Source: Aeromonas veronii bv. veronii (lineage in GTDB: Bacteria; Pseudomonadota; Gammaproteobacteria; Enterobacterales; Aeromonadaceae). Taken from it: a stretch of DNA of 64,000 nt. A model generated the notes under the pieces. It worked only from the letters and a program-made list of their open reading frames with translations, had not been told where the DNA came from and made no database searches. The DNA lies in contig NZ_CDDK01000040.1 of assembly GCF_000820225.1 (NCBI RefSeq), positions 86,213-150,212 of the forward strand, written 5' to 3'. Position numbers and translations under genes: made by a program. Below, one piece after another: positions 20,612-28,753 of the stretch. The stretch's first letter is position 1; every line of letters starts with the position of its first letter.

Positions 20612-21640
20612 GTGGCATATCCATCCTTGTCCAATCCAGCTCATCAGTCACTGCAGACTGTTTTCGATGCACAGCTAAATAGTCGGGCACGCCGCTTTTT
20701 GCGCAGTGCAAAAGCGGATTCCACCCTCAATGCCTATCAGGCGGATACCCGTATTTTTGTCTTCTGGTGTCAATTGCACGGGCTGGATCCGCTGCAAACG
20801 ACCCATCACGACATCATGAATTTTCTCGCTGATCAGGCCGACGGCGTATTAGCCAACTGGGTATGGCTGGATAAAGAGGAGGGGAAGGGGGAGCTGCGTA
20901 ACGGTGAACCTCGTAAACCGGCAACCCTGGTGAGACGGCTTGCCGGGATCCGTTATGCCTTCAAGCAGAAAGGCATTCACCCCATGCCCACCGAACATCC
21001 CGAAATCAAGGAGATGATGCGCGGTATTGTCAGGTTGGGGGATAACCGTAAACGCAAAACCGGCGCCCTGACGCTGCAACCATTGACCCAGGTGCTGGAT
21101 GGCATCGACACCGGTGATCTGGCTGGCTTGCGTGATCACACTCTGCTGCTCTTGATGTTCAGTGGCGCCTTGCGCCGCTCGGAAGCAGCCCGGATTGAGG
21201 TGAGCGATCTCGATTTTGTGGGGCAGGGGATCCGCCTTCGCCTCAAACCGAGCAAGCATCAGCTGCATGAAACCGAGATTGCCCTGATCCCGGGCAAGCA
21301 ATATTGTCCTGTGTCGGCACTGCAAAAATGGCTACACAAAAGCCGGATCAGCGAGGGGCCGCTGTTTCGGCGCATGAACCGCTGGGGCCAACTGATGGCC
21401 GAGCCACTCGGCCCCCAGGGCATCAATCTGATGATCAAGCGGCGAACCGGCCAAACCATCGACGATCTCTACGTCAGTGGCCATAGCCTGCGCCGTGGAT
21501 TTATCACCTCGGCGGTAACTGCCGGCAAGCCGATGAACAAGATCATTGAGGTGACGCGCCACAAGGATATGCGAACCCTGCAGGAGTATTTCGATGACGC
21601 CCACAAATTCTCCGATCATGCCCTTGATGGCTTGCTTTGA
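20612..21640 (+). CDS. Orphan tyrosine recombinase / phage-type integrase
   Basis: A 342-residue site-specific recombinase. It has an N-terminal SAM-like core-binding domain (residues ~20-130, LRSAKADSTLNAYQADTRIF). The catalytic domain contains the first Arg in SGALRRSEAAR (~189), Lys in LKPSKHQ, HSLRRGF (His/Arg ~291-294), RHKD, and the nucleophile Tyr in LQEYFDD (~326). All catalytic residues are present, so it looks active. It starts with GTG at 20612 with only weak ribosome-site match. No phage or island genes accompany it except the small downstream gene, so its target is unknown. It is not XerC or XerD by its overall sequence as far as I can judge. Confidence 0.88.
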   Translation: MAYPSLSNPAHQSLQTVFDAQLNSRARRFLRSAKADSTLNAYQADTRIFVFWCQLHGLDPLQTTHHDIMNFLADQADGVLANWVWLDKEEGKGELRNGEPRKPATLVRRLAGIRYAFKQKGIHPMPTEHPEIKEMMRGIVRLGDNRKRKTGALTLQPLTQVLDGIDTGDLAGLRDHTLLLLMFSGALRRSEAARIEVSDLDFVGQGIRLRLKPSKHQLHETEIALIPGKQYCPVSALQKWLHKSRISEGPLFRRMNRWGQLMAEPLGPQGINLMIKRRTGQTIDDLYVSGHSLRRGFITSAVTAGKPMNKIIEVTRHKDMRTLQEYFDDAHKFSDHALDGLL

Positions 21641-21644
21641 CACA

Positions 21645-21673
21645 ACTGCGTCACTTCGTTTTTTATGTTAAAT
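21645..21673 (+). other. dif-like XerCD recombination site candidate
   Basis: Five bases after the recombinase stop. The right arm TTATGTTAAAT (21663-21673) is identical to the XerD arm of consensus dif. The left arm ACTGCGTCACT (21645-21655) keeps ACTGCG of the XerC arm and then diverges. The arms are separated by 7 bases, the same spacing as the left prophage att site in this window. This could be chance or a relic of an integration event. Confidence 0.35.
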
Positions 21674-21759
21674 GATATCTTGTTGATCTGATGATATATT
21701 TGCCGTGCAGCCAGCAGCCCAAGGTGGAAGGGGCATCTTCCAATGGATAATGGCATGTG

Positions 21760-22086
21760 ATGAGAGATAACAAATCCAAAAATGGAACATCGCAAGGACA
21801 TATGAGCCAAGAAATGATAGTGCGTGAAGAGCAAGAGGCGGGGCCCCAAAACAATGCCGAGCGGCAGCGCCAACATGTAAAACGCAAGCAGGAGACCCAT
21901 ACCCGTTTGCAATGCTGGATCAGCAATCGCCATGCCGAGCGATTGGCCGCTCTGGGTATTCATTTAGAAGACAGTCAGGCATCACTCATCGAGCAGGCGA
22001 TCGATCTGCTCTACCAATATGAGCTTGGTAGAGAGCCTCCGTTTGAAAATCGAGTCGCCACACAGCTCGAAGAGACCGTCGAATAG
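21760..22086 (+). CDS. Small charged protein, possible DNA-binding partner of the recombinase
   Basis: A 108-residue hydrophilic protein. The N-terminal half (~1-55) is rich in Gln, Lys and Arg and looks disordered. The second half (THTRLQCWISNRHAERLAAL... to IEQAIDLLYQYELG) is predicted to be helical. Its layout recalls ribbon-helix-helix or plasmid copy-control regulators, but I do not recognise the family. ATG at 21760 is directly preceded by an in-frame GTG; another Met at 21802 is possible. It follows the recombinase gene by 119 bp in the same direction and is likely part of the same acquired unit. Confidence 0.55.
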   Translation: MRDNKSKNGTSQGHMSQEMIVREEQEAGPQNNAERQRQHVKRKQETHTRLQCWISNRHAERLAALGIHLEDSQASLIEQAIDLLYQYELGREPPFENRVATQLEETVE

Positions 22087-22122
22087 AGCCAAGAGTGAAG
22101 TAACAGCGATACGTGAAGAGAT

Positions 22123-22156
22123 AAAAAAAGCCAGGTACGAATTCCTTGTACCTGGC
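22123..22156 (-). terminator. Strong minus-strand terminator far downstream of rsmF
   Basis: Stem GCCAGGTAC (22130-22138) / GTACCTGGC (22148-22156), with seven A at 22123-22129 that read as U7 on the minus strand. It lies 157 bp beyond the rsmF stop. This leaves either a long rsmF 3' UTR or room for a separate small RNA ending here. Confidence 0.85.
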
Positions 22157-22312
22157 ATAGGGGAATTGGCTCCTTGCAGAGCCGTGCGCTAACTGGTGTT
22201 CGGATTGCCTTAAGCTTAGACAAGGCTCAAGGCTTTTCAAGATCCGAAGAAAAGTTCAACCAGAGTGTAGGTATTTCAGACTCGTTCAAGTGCTGATGCA
22301 CCGAAAGGCCCA

Positions 22313-23743
22313 CTACGCATTGAACAGATTGTTGTCACGCACCAGCTCGCGGGGGAGGGCATTCTTGACCCGACTACCCACCCATTTCCCCATGCCCAGG
22401 GTATGCCCCTGATAGCGGACGATCACCTCGCCAGCGCCCGCATCCTGTTCTGGCCAGACGTCCCGTCCCATCATGAATTCCCGCGCATTGGCGCTATCCA
22501 GCTCGACAACACCCTTGCTCGCTTTATCGCCATAGGCCAATGCCCACTCATGAGTGAGGCGATAACCTTTCTTGAAGGTTTCGGCCAACTTGATGCCGAT
22601 GCGATCGAAGCGCAACTTGCCCTGCACCTGATCAAACCGCAGAGGGAAGAGCCAGATCTCGTCATTGCGGCCAAACAGCTGACCCTGCGGTGCCACCCCA
22701 AAGTTGGCTTCAATCTCGCGCAACATGGGTTCAGCCTCTTTGGCAGGAAGCGGCGCAAAGGGGAATTTACCCAGCTTGCCCGGCTTGAACATGGTGTTGG
22801 GCACAGAGTGATGCTTGCGCAATCTGGCGACGAAAAAGCCTTCACTGTCGAAGATTTGGGGCCAAACGTGCAGGTATCCTTCGGATGTACAGGCCTGCTC
22901 TGCATGGGGGAACAGGTCTGCCAACGAGTCAAAACTCAAGGCATCGCCAAACTTGTCCAGCAGGGATTGGCAGACCGCCTGATTCTCCTGCTCACTCAAG
23001 GTACAGGTGGAGTAGACCAGCACACCACCCGGTTTCAGGGCATGGAAGGCGCTCTCAAGCAACCCTTGTTGCACTGCCGCAATCTCGTCGATGCTCTCGA
23101 TGCTCCAGTTGCGCAGCGCATCTTCATCCTTGCGCACCGTACCTTCACCGGAGCAGGGGGCATCGAGCAGGATGGCATCGAATGTCTCCGGCAACCACTG
23201 GCCAAACACCTTGGCATCAAAATGGGTCATGCCCACATTGGTCACGCCGCAGCGCTGGATATTGGCGCTGAGCACTTTCAACCGGCTGCTGGAAAACTCG
23301 TTGGCAACCAGCATTCCCTGATTGTTCATCAAGGCGGCTATCTGGGTGGTCTTGGAGCCGGGGGCCGCCGCTGCATCCAGCAACATGCCATCCGCTTTGA
23401 TCTTGTCGCTGGCAAAGAGTGCCATCACCGGCAGCATGGAGCTCGCTTCCTGAATGTAGAAGAGCCCGCTCAAGTGCTCGGCGGTGTTGCCAAGTGGGAC
23501 AGTTTCATCACTGCGGGTCAGCCAGAAGCCGGTATCACACCAGGGGACAGGGTCGAGCTGCCAACCCAGTGGCTCCATCAGGGCGACGAAATCCGAGACG
23601 GCTATCTTCAAGGTATTGACCCGAATGCTGCGGCGCAGCGGACGTCGACAACTGGCCACAAAGTCATCCATCGAGAGATGGGCCGGCATGATGGCCGCAA
23701 TGTGGCGTAAAAAGTAATCGGGAAGGAAGGTGTTGTCGTGCAC
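22313..23743 (-). CDS. rsmF: 16S rRNA (cytosine-1407-C5)-methyltransferase RsmF
   Basis: A 476-residue SAM-dependent methyltransferase. It has an NSUN/RsmB-type catalytic core: SAM motif DAAAAPGSKTTQIAALMNN (~120-138), the motif-IV Cys in LLDAPCSGEGTVRKD (~190), and the catalytic Cys in YSTCTLSEQENQAV. C-terminal PUA-like RNA-binding domains follow. The N-terminal PLRRSIRVNTLKI segment matches E. coli YebU closely. The start is GTG at 23743; no ATG is available before the conserved sequence. As in E. coli, it lies beside letB-letA, here in the same direction and downstream of letB's terminator. Confidence 0.95.
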   Translation of the reverse strand: MHDNTFLPDYFLRHIAAIMPAHLSMDDFVASCRRPLRRSIRVNTLKIAVSDFVALMEPLGWQLDPVPWCDTGFWLTRSDETVPLGNTAEHLSGLFYIQEASSMLPVMALFASDKIKADGMLLDAAAAPGSKTTQIAALMNNQGMLVANEFSSSRLKVLSANIQRCGVTNVGMTHFDAKVFGQWLPETFDAILLDAPCSGEGTVRKDEDALRNWSIESIDEIAAVQQGLLESAFHALKPGGVLVYSTCTLSEQENQAVCQSLLDKFGDALSFDSLADLFPHAEQACTSEGYLHVWPQIFDSEGFFVARLRKHHSVPNTMFKPGKLGKFPFAPLPAKEAEPMLREIEANFGVAPQGQLFGRNDEIWLFPLRFDQVQGKLRFDRIGIKLAETFKKGYRLTHEWALAYGDKASKGVVELDSANAREFMMGRDVWPEQDAGAGEVIVRYQGHTLGMGKWVGSRVKNALPRELVRDNNLFNA

Positions 23744-23836
23744 TGTGCCGTCTCGTTGACCGAAAAAGAGGGGCGATATCCTACCACAAGGCTAAGAATA
23801 TTCTGAATCTGAACCCTATCAACAAGCACCGGAATA

Positions 23837-23865
23837 TAAAAAAGCCCGGCACAGTGCCGGGCTTT
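23837..23865 (-). terminator. Terminator after letAB
   Basis: Stem AAAGCCCGGCAC (23841-23852) / GTGCCGGGCTTT (23854-23865), flanked by AAAA at 23837-23840 that extends the minus-strand U-run. It is 22 bp past the letB stop. Confidence 0.9.
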
Positions 23866-23887
23866 GATGAGATACAAAGGGAAGAGA

Positions 23888-26440
23888 TCAGGGCTGGATA
23901 CGCGGACTCCACTCCAGCCACTCTTTCTCGGCCTTGCCGTAGAGCGGATAGCTGTGTCCTGCCTTGACGGTTGGACCCATTTCTCTCTCCGGCGTATTGA
24001 AGGCGATGCCGCCAGCCAGCAGGCTCTGCACCGTCTCCACTTCGATGGTGCCGCCGGTCAGGCCGATATCCGCCTTGACCCCGGAGACATTCCAGAAACG
24101 GGAGTTGGCCCGCACCAAATGGGCATACTCCTGATCCACGTTAACGTCGATCACCACCTCGCTACCATCCCGAGCCAGCGCCACCTTGGTGACACTGCCC
24201 ACAACCATCTTGCGAAACAGCAGCGGGCTGCCGACGCTCAGGCCATTGACGGAGGGGCTCTTGAGGGTCAGGGCCAGACCCACCGGGCCGACCTGACTCA
24301 AGGGGAAGCGATTTTTGCCAGCGCCTTTACCGGGTTGTGCCTCTACAAACGCCCCCTTGATCAGGGTGTCGAGGTGAGCGACACCGCCCAGCCCCAGCTT
24401 GGCCTGCACCAGAGTAAAGCGGGCACCGGACTGCAGGAAACGCTCGGCATAGTGGCCATCGAGTTCCGCCTTGAAGATCACCTGACCCAGAGACGGCTCC
24501 AGCTCGATCTCTTCAATTTTGCCGATATCGACCCCGCGATAGCGGATCGGGCTGCCAATCCCGAGCCCCGGATTGCTCTCTGCCACCAGTGACAGCTGGC
24601 GCACCTTGGCCTTGGCTTGCTCCCTGGAATCGAACAGTTGATGGCTGCTGCGGCCATTGGCCAACCGATCAAACTCGATGGCACCGCGCAGCAGGGTACC
24701 GAGGTTACCCACCTTGACTTGCACCCCATCGACCCGCACCTTGGTGTCGATGGCCGGTTTTTTCCAGAATTGGGGTTGTTGGGCGAGGAGGGGAGCATAG
24801 ACTCCATCAATCTCGAGTTCGATCTCGACCCCCTCTTTGGCGGCGCGCAGCTGTTTCACCTTGCCCGCTTCCAACCCCAGATAGAGCACAGGCGAGCCAA
24901 TGCCGATGCCATCGGCCTGACCTGCTTTGAGCAACCAGCGCTGCGGCTTGGCATCACGGGTACCGAGCAGTGCCAGCTCCTGACTCGGGTAGAGACGGTT
25001 AATCCGTTCGCCACTACTGGCTTGTATCAGCTTGATCCCGCCTCCCAACCAGGCACTGGCCGGACTGGTTTCTACCTTGATGCCGCTCAGATCGGCATCG
25101 ATCTGCAGCGGGGCAGCGCGATAGAAGCGGGCACGGTTGAGCAGATGACCATAGTTCGGCGCCATCACCAGCTCGACGCTGGCATTGCCGCGCGCATCCA
25201 GGGTGAGCTGGCTGATGCGGCCCACCTGCAATCCCTTGTACCAGACAGGGGCATCCTGATTGAGCCCTGCCAGATCGTCAGCCTGCAGCGTCACCTTGGT
25301 GCCGCTCTGGGGCGCGCGATCGGTCAGGGTCATCTTCTGTACCGATTTACCCACCACATAGTCGAGGCGGATGGCCGGGCCGGAGAGCAGGCGATCTGCA
25401 TGCTGCACGCCAGCCGCGGAGAGGGAGACGCTCTCCCACACCAGTTGACTCTTGTCGGTAATGCGATAAGCCTGCTCCGGGTTGATCAGCGCTGTGACCA
25501 CCCGGCCTTTATCAGTAAGGCGAATGGGGTCGATACGACCAATCTCGATCCCCTCATAGAGGATGGGCATCCCCTCCTTGACCGGAAGATCGCCAGCCGC
25601 AATGTCGATACGCGCACCGCGTGCCGCTTCCGCCAGCCCTTTATAGAGGACGAAGGTCTGTCCCTTCTCAGGCTCCGGTGAATCTTTGGGTGAGTCAAAG
25701 GCAATGCCACCGCTCAGAATGGAGGTGAGGCTGCCTGCCTCCACGCTGACGCCAGCCAGACTGAAGGAGCCCTTGATGCCACTGATGTTCCAGAAGCGGG
25801 TATCAGCTTTGACCAGATGTTCAAAACGCGGCTCGATCACCAGATCCAGAATGACGTTCTGGTTGTCCTGACCCAGGCGGGTATTGATGACGCTGCCCAC
25901 CTCGATACCGCGAAAATAGAGCTTGGCGCCAATCCCCACAGAACCCAGCGAATCGGCAGTCAGGTGCAACATCCGCCCCTGAGCCTGATAACCGGGAGGA
26001 GGGCCCTCCAGGGCATCGAAGGTCTCCTCCAGCGGATTGCTTTCACGCCCCGGTTGCAGGTTGATGTAGTTGCCGGAGACCAGGGTATCGAGGCCAGAGA
26101 TCTCGGTGAGCGACGCCTTGGGGCTCACCAGCCAGAAGTCGGATCCCTTGCGGATCAGCGGTCTGGCACGGCTGTCAATCTTGGCCATCACCGCAATCTT
26201 GCGGCCATCTTCAGCCAGCTCCAGCTCTTGCACCACACCGATAGCCACCCCCTGATAACGAACCTGGGTTTTACCCGGCAAGATGCCGTTGCCCTGGGCG
26301 AAGTTGATCTGGATAAGCTGGCCACGGCTCAATACCTGCTGATAGAGAAAGCCACCTGCCAGCAGCAGGGCTATCAGGGGTAACAGCCAGACCGGCGATA
26401 ACCAGCGACGCTTTTCGATGACGGGTTCAGCCCCGATCAT
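23888..26440 (-). CDS. letB: LetB (YebT) MCE-family lipid transport tube
   Basis: An 850-residue periplasmic protein anchored by one N-terminal membrane segment (~residues 16-36, LLPLIALLLAGGFLYQQ). Seven MCE repeats can be counted, each with a motif of the form V.Y.G..IG.V (for example RYQGVAIGVVQ, YFRGIEVGSV, LYEGIEIGRI, WYKGLQVGRI, LYLGLEAGKV, RYRGVDIGKI, LFRKMVVGSV). In E. coli, stacked LetB MCE rings form a tunnel spanning the periplasm for lipid movement between membranes. It lies 55 bp downstream of the second letA gene. The gene and its partner form one minus-strand operon ending in a terminator. Confidence 0.95.
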   Translation of the reverse strand: MIGAEPVIEKRRWLSPVWLLPLIALLLAGGFLYQQVLSRGQLIQINFAQGNGILPGKTQVRYQGVAIGVVQELELAEDGRKIAVMAKIDSRARPLIRKGSDFWLVSPKASLTEISGLDTLVSGNYINLQPGRESNPLEETFDALEGPPPGYQAQGRMLHLTADSLGSVGIGAKLYFRGIEVGSVINTRLGQDNQNVILDLVIEPRFEHLVKADTRFWNISGIKGSFSLAGVSVEAGSLTSILSGGIAFDSPKDSPEPEKGQTFVLYKGLAEAARGARIDIAAGDLPVKEGMPILYEGIEIGRIDPIRLTDKGRVVTALINPEQAYRITDKSQLVWESVSLSAAGVQHADRLLSGPAIRLDYVVGKSVQKMTLTDRAPQSGTKVTLQADDLAGLNQDAPVWYKGLQVGRISQLTLDARGNASVELVMAPNYGHLLNRARFYRAAPLQIDADLSGIKVETSPASAWLGGGIKLIQASSGERINRLYPSQELALLGTRDAKPQRWLLKAGQADGIGIGSPVLYLGLEAGKVKQLRAAKEGVEIELEIDGVYAPLLAQQPQFWKKPAIDTKVRVDGVQVKVGNLGTLLRGAIEFDRLANGRSSHQLFDSREQAKAKVRQLSLVAESNPGLGIGSPIRYRGVDIGKIEEIELEPSLGQVIFKAELDGHYAERFLQSGARFTLVQAKLGLGGVAHLDTLIKGAFVEAQPGKGAGKNRFPLSQVGPVGLALTLKSPSVNGLSVGSPLLFRKMVVGSVTKVALARDGSEVVIDVNVDQEYAHLVRANSRFWNVSGVKADIGLTGGTIEVETVQSLLAGGIAFNTPEREMGPTVKAGHSYPLYGKAEKEWLEWSPRIQP

Positions 26441-26495
26441 AGTGACTCCTTATTGGCTGGATTAAACAGCACATCAGACAAAAACAGAGAAATCA

Positions 26496-27098
26496 TCAAC
26501 GGGCCGCCTTGTCCCACAGTAAACGGGTATCGAGCATGCGGGCCGACATCATGGTCAGCACCACTACACCGGCAAAGGCGGTGGCACCGGGGCCTGCGCG
26601 GACACTCAGCAGCACACCCCGATCGACCAGTGCCACCATCAGCGAAATCACGAACAAGTCCAGCATTGACCAGCGACCAATAAAATCGATCACCCGATAC
26701 ATCACCAGCTGGCGCTTGCGCCGCACCGGCTTGGCCCGCTGCAACTGCCAGCAGATCCAGCCCAACCCCAATATCTTGCCCACGGGTACCAGTATGCTGG
26801 CGGTGAGGACTATGGTGGCAATCCCGCTCATTTTGCTGCGATAGAGCATCATGATACCGCTGAAGATGGTATCTGACTGCAGTAACCCCTTGTTGTAGAA
26901 ATGGGTTATGGGCAACAGATTCGCAGGCAACAACATGAAGGTGGCGAGCGCCAGCAAGCCCCACGACCAGGCAAGCGAGCGGGGAATGCGCACCTGCAAT
27001 TTGCTGCGGCAACGGGGGCAGACTGCCCCGGCTTGATAACGTACCAGCAGACCGCAGGTATGGCAGCGGCAGAGCCCCATCTCACGGGCGCTGGTCAT
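26496..27098 (-). CDS. letA: LetA C-terminal half (PqiA-type membrane protein)
   Basis: A 200-residue inner-membrane protein matching the second PqiA module of E. coli LetA/YebS. It has a zinc-ribbon CRCHTCGLLVRYQ...CPRCRSKL at residues ~10-33, then about four membrane segments with LLPANLLPI, DTIFSGIMMLY and GRWSMLDLFVISLMVAL. It starts with its own ATG and overlaps the upstream half-gene by 17 bases in another frame. So LetA is encoded as two polypeptides here instead of one ~430-residue chain. Both halves keep their key motifs, which argues against recent inactivation. Confidence 0.88.
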   Translation of the reverse strand: MTSAREMGLCRCHTCGLLVRYQAGAVCPRCRSKLQVRIPRSLAWSWGLLALATFMLLPANLLPITHFYNKGLLQSDTIFSGIMMLYRSKMSGIATIVLTASILVPVGKILGLGWICWQLQRAKPVRRKRQLVMYRVIDFIGRWSMLDLFVISLMVALVDRGVLLSVRAGPGATAFAGVVVLTMMSARMLDTRLLWDKAAR

Positions 27099-27708
27099 GT
27101 TCCGGCTCCTTTAACGGGATCCGCGCCCAGTAGGGGGCGGGGTCAAACAGGATCAGCAGGGTCATGTTGAGCAGCATCAAAATACCGAGACTGAGCAAGC
27201 CGCCACCGAGGCGCACATCGGCGATGTCGATCAGTTTGAACAGGGCAACCAGCAAGCTGACGATATAGACCTCCAGCATGGCCCAGTGGCGAAATACCTC
27301 GACCAGCTTCAAGGTGACGGGAAGAATGTGCCAACGTTTTGCCAGACCCGAAGCCAGCGCAAAGATCCCCGCCAATAACCCCACTGGCGCCAACACCGCG
27401 CACCAGAGTACCAGGCTGGCTACCCACCATTCACCTTCGCCAAACAGCACCAGGATACCGCGCAGCAGGTCGGCGTCGGTGTTAACCCCAGCCAGCCGCA
27501 GATAGATCAGCGGCTCAAAAAATGCGGAGGGCAGCAGCAGAAAACCGGTAATGGTTAGGGCCATCAACTGGGAGGGACGAAAGGCATAACGGCCATAGAG
27601 ATGCTGATGACAACGCGGGCAGTGGGCATGACGACGCAACGGCAGTGCTTTGCGCTGGATCAGCAAGTCGCACGCCGGACAGACAATTACGGAACCGGGC
27701 TCCATCAT
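27082..27708 (-). CDS. letA: LetA N-terminal half (PqiA-type membrane protein)
   Basis: A 208-residue inner-membrane protein matching the first PqiA module of LetA/YebS. A zinc-ribbon, VCPACDLLI...[10 protein letters not shown], at ~9-37 is followed by four membrane segments with [13 protein letters not shown], the counterpart of the E. coli FAWGEPLLHI region, and [20 protein letters not shown]. The first available start is a TTG at 27717; ATG at 27708 (or 27705) is preferred. The stop overlaps the next half-gene, giving translational coupling. It is divergent from prpB. Confidence 0.88.
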   Translation of the reverse strand: MMEPGSVIVCPACDLLIQRKALPLRRHAHCPRCHQHLYGRYAFRPSQLMALTITGFLLLPSAFFEPLIYLRLAGVNTDADLLRGILVLFGEGEWWVASLVLWCAVLAPVGLLAGIFALASGLAKRWHILPVTLKLVEVFRHWAMLEVYIVSLLVALFKLIDIADVRLGGGLLSLGILMLLNMTLLILFDPAPYWARIPLKEPEHDQRP

Positions 27709-27796
27709 ACAATTCAACCTGTTGAAGGAATTGGTGAAATTTACCCTAAAACCGGTTTCCTGTCTTGCCTGCAGCCAGAATGTTACGAAAGTATAA

Positions 27797-27825
27797 TTGA
27801 CGTTAACGTAAACGTGATATTAGAT
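27797..27825 (+). promoter_or_regulatory. prpBCD promoter overlapping a palindromic operator
   Basis: -35 TTGACG (27797-27802), 17-bp spacer, -10 TTAGAT (27820-27825). The sequence TTGACGTTAACGTAAA at 27797-27812 is a near-perfect palindrome centred on GTTAAC and covers the -35 element. Its shape resembles operators described for MerR-type regulators of branched-chain and fatty acid catabolism (LiuR group) in gammaproteobacteria; assigning a regulator is inference, because none is encoded beside it. Confidence 0.65.
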
Positions 27826-27855
27826 GGCCAGACTAGACAGGTGAAAGGAGTCATG

Positions 27856-28743
27856 ATGTCCAGTTTGTCCCCCTCGGCAGGCCTGCGCTTTCGCACCGCC
27901 CTTGCCAATGAACATCCCCTGCAGATCGTCGGCACCATCAATGCCTATATGGCGCTGATGGCCGAGCGCAGCGGTTTTCAAGCCCTCTATCTCTCCGGCG
28001 CCGGAGTGGCCAATGCCTCCTACGGCTTGCCGGATCTCGGAATGACCTCCCTCAACGACGTGCTGATCGATGCCGAGCGGATCACAGCGGCGACCCGTGT
28101 GCCGCTTCTGGTTGATATCGACACCGGCTGGGGCGGGGCATTCAATATCGCCCGCACCATTCGCGCGTTCGAGCGAGCCGGGGTTGCCGCCGTCCATATG
28201 GAAGATCAGGTGGCCCAAAAGCGCTGCGGCCACCGTCCCAACAAGGCGGTGGTCACGCTGGAGGAGATGTGCGATCGCATCAAGGCAGCAGTGGATGCCC
28301 GCGAGAATAGCGAGTTCGTCATCATGGCCCGCACCGATGCACTGGCGGTGGAGGGGATGGAGTCGGCTCTTGAACGCACCGCTGCCTATGTAGCCGCCGG
28401 TGCCGACATGATCTTCGCCGAGGCGGTGACCGAGCTTGCCCAGTACGACCAGTTCAAGCTGGCGGCCAAAGTGCCGATCCTCGCCAACATGACCGAGTTC
28501 GGCAAAACCGCGCTGTTTGACAAAGAGCAACTGGCCGCCCACGGGGTCGATATGGTGCTCTACCCCTTGAGTGCCAACCGGGCCGCCAATCAGGCCGCCC
28601 TCAACGTCTATCAACATATTCGCCAGGATGGCCATCAAAGGGCCGTCGTGGAGACCATGCAGACCCGGGAGTCGCTCTACGACTTCCTCGGATATCACCA
28701 CTACGAGCAGACACTGGATCGTCTGTTTACAGCCAAGGAATAG
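27856..28743 (+). CDS. prpB: 2-methylisocitrate lyase PrpB
   Basis: A 295-residue isocitrate-lyase-superfamily enzyme that splits 2-methylisocitrate into pyruvate and succinate. The active-site loop motif KRCGHRPNK carries the catalytic Cys, with VDIDTGWGG (metal Asp) and [12 protein letters not shown] in family positions. Two consecutive ATG codons (27853, 27856) follow AAAGGAG (27844-27850); the second has better spacing. First gene of prpBCD. Confidence 0.95.
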   Translation: MSSLSPSAGLRFRTALANEHPLQIVGTINAYMALMAERSGFQALYLSGAGVANASYGLPDLGMTSLNDVLIDAERITAATRVPLLVDIDTGWGGAFNIARTIRAFERAGVAAVHMEDQVAQKRCGHRPNKAVVTLEEMCDRIKAAVDARENSEFVIMARTDALAVEGMESALERTAAYVAAGADMIFAEAVTELAQYDQFKLAAKVPILANMTEFGKTALFDKEQLAAHGVDMVLYPLSANRAANQAALNVYQHIRQDGHQRAVVETMQTRESLYDFLGYHHYEQTLDRLFTAKE

Positions 28744-28753
28744 GAGGCAGCTT

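Noticed and set aside
22157-22312. Identification of the segment after rsmF as a known sRNA (Spot 42, 6S, GcvB, 4.5S)
   Set aside because: No resemblance to the E. coli sequences I recall; kept only as an unidentified 3' UTR or small RNA.
26437-27012. 191-codon frame overlapping the second letA gene on the same strand
   Set aside because: Frame-shifted shadow of the PqiA module; lacks its motifs.
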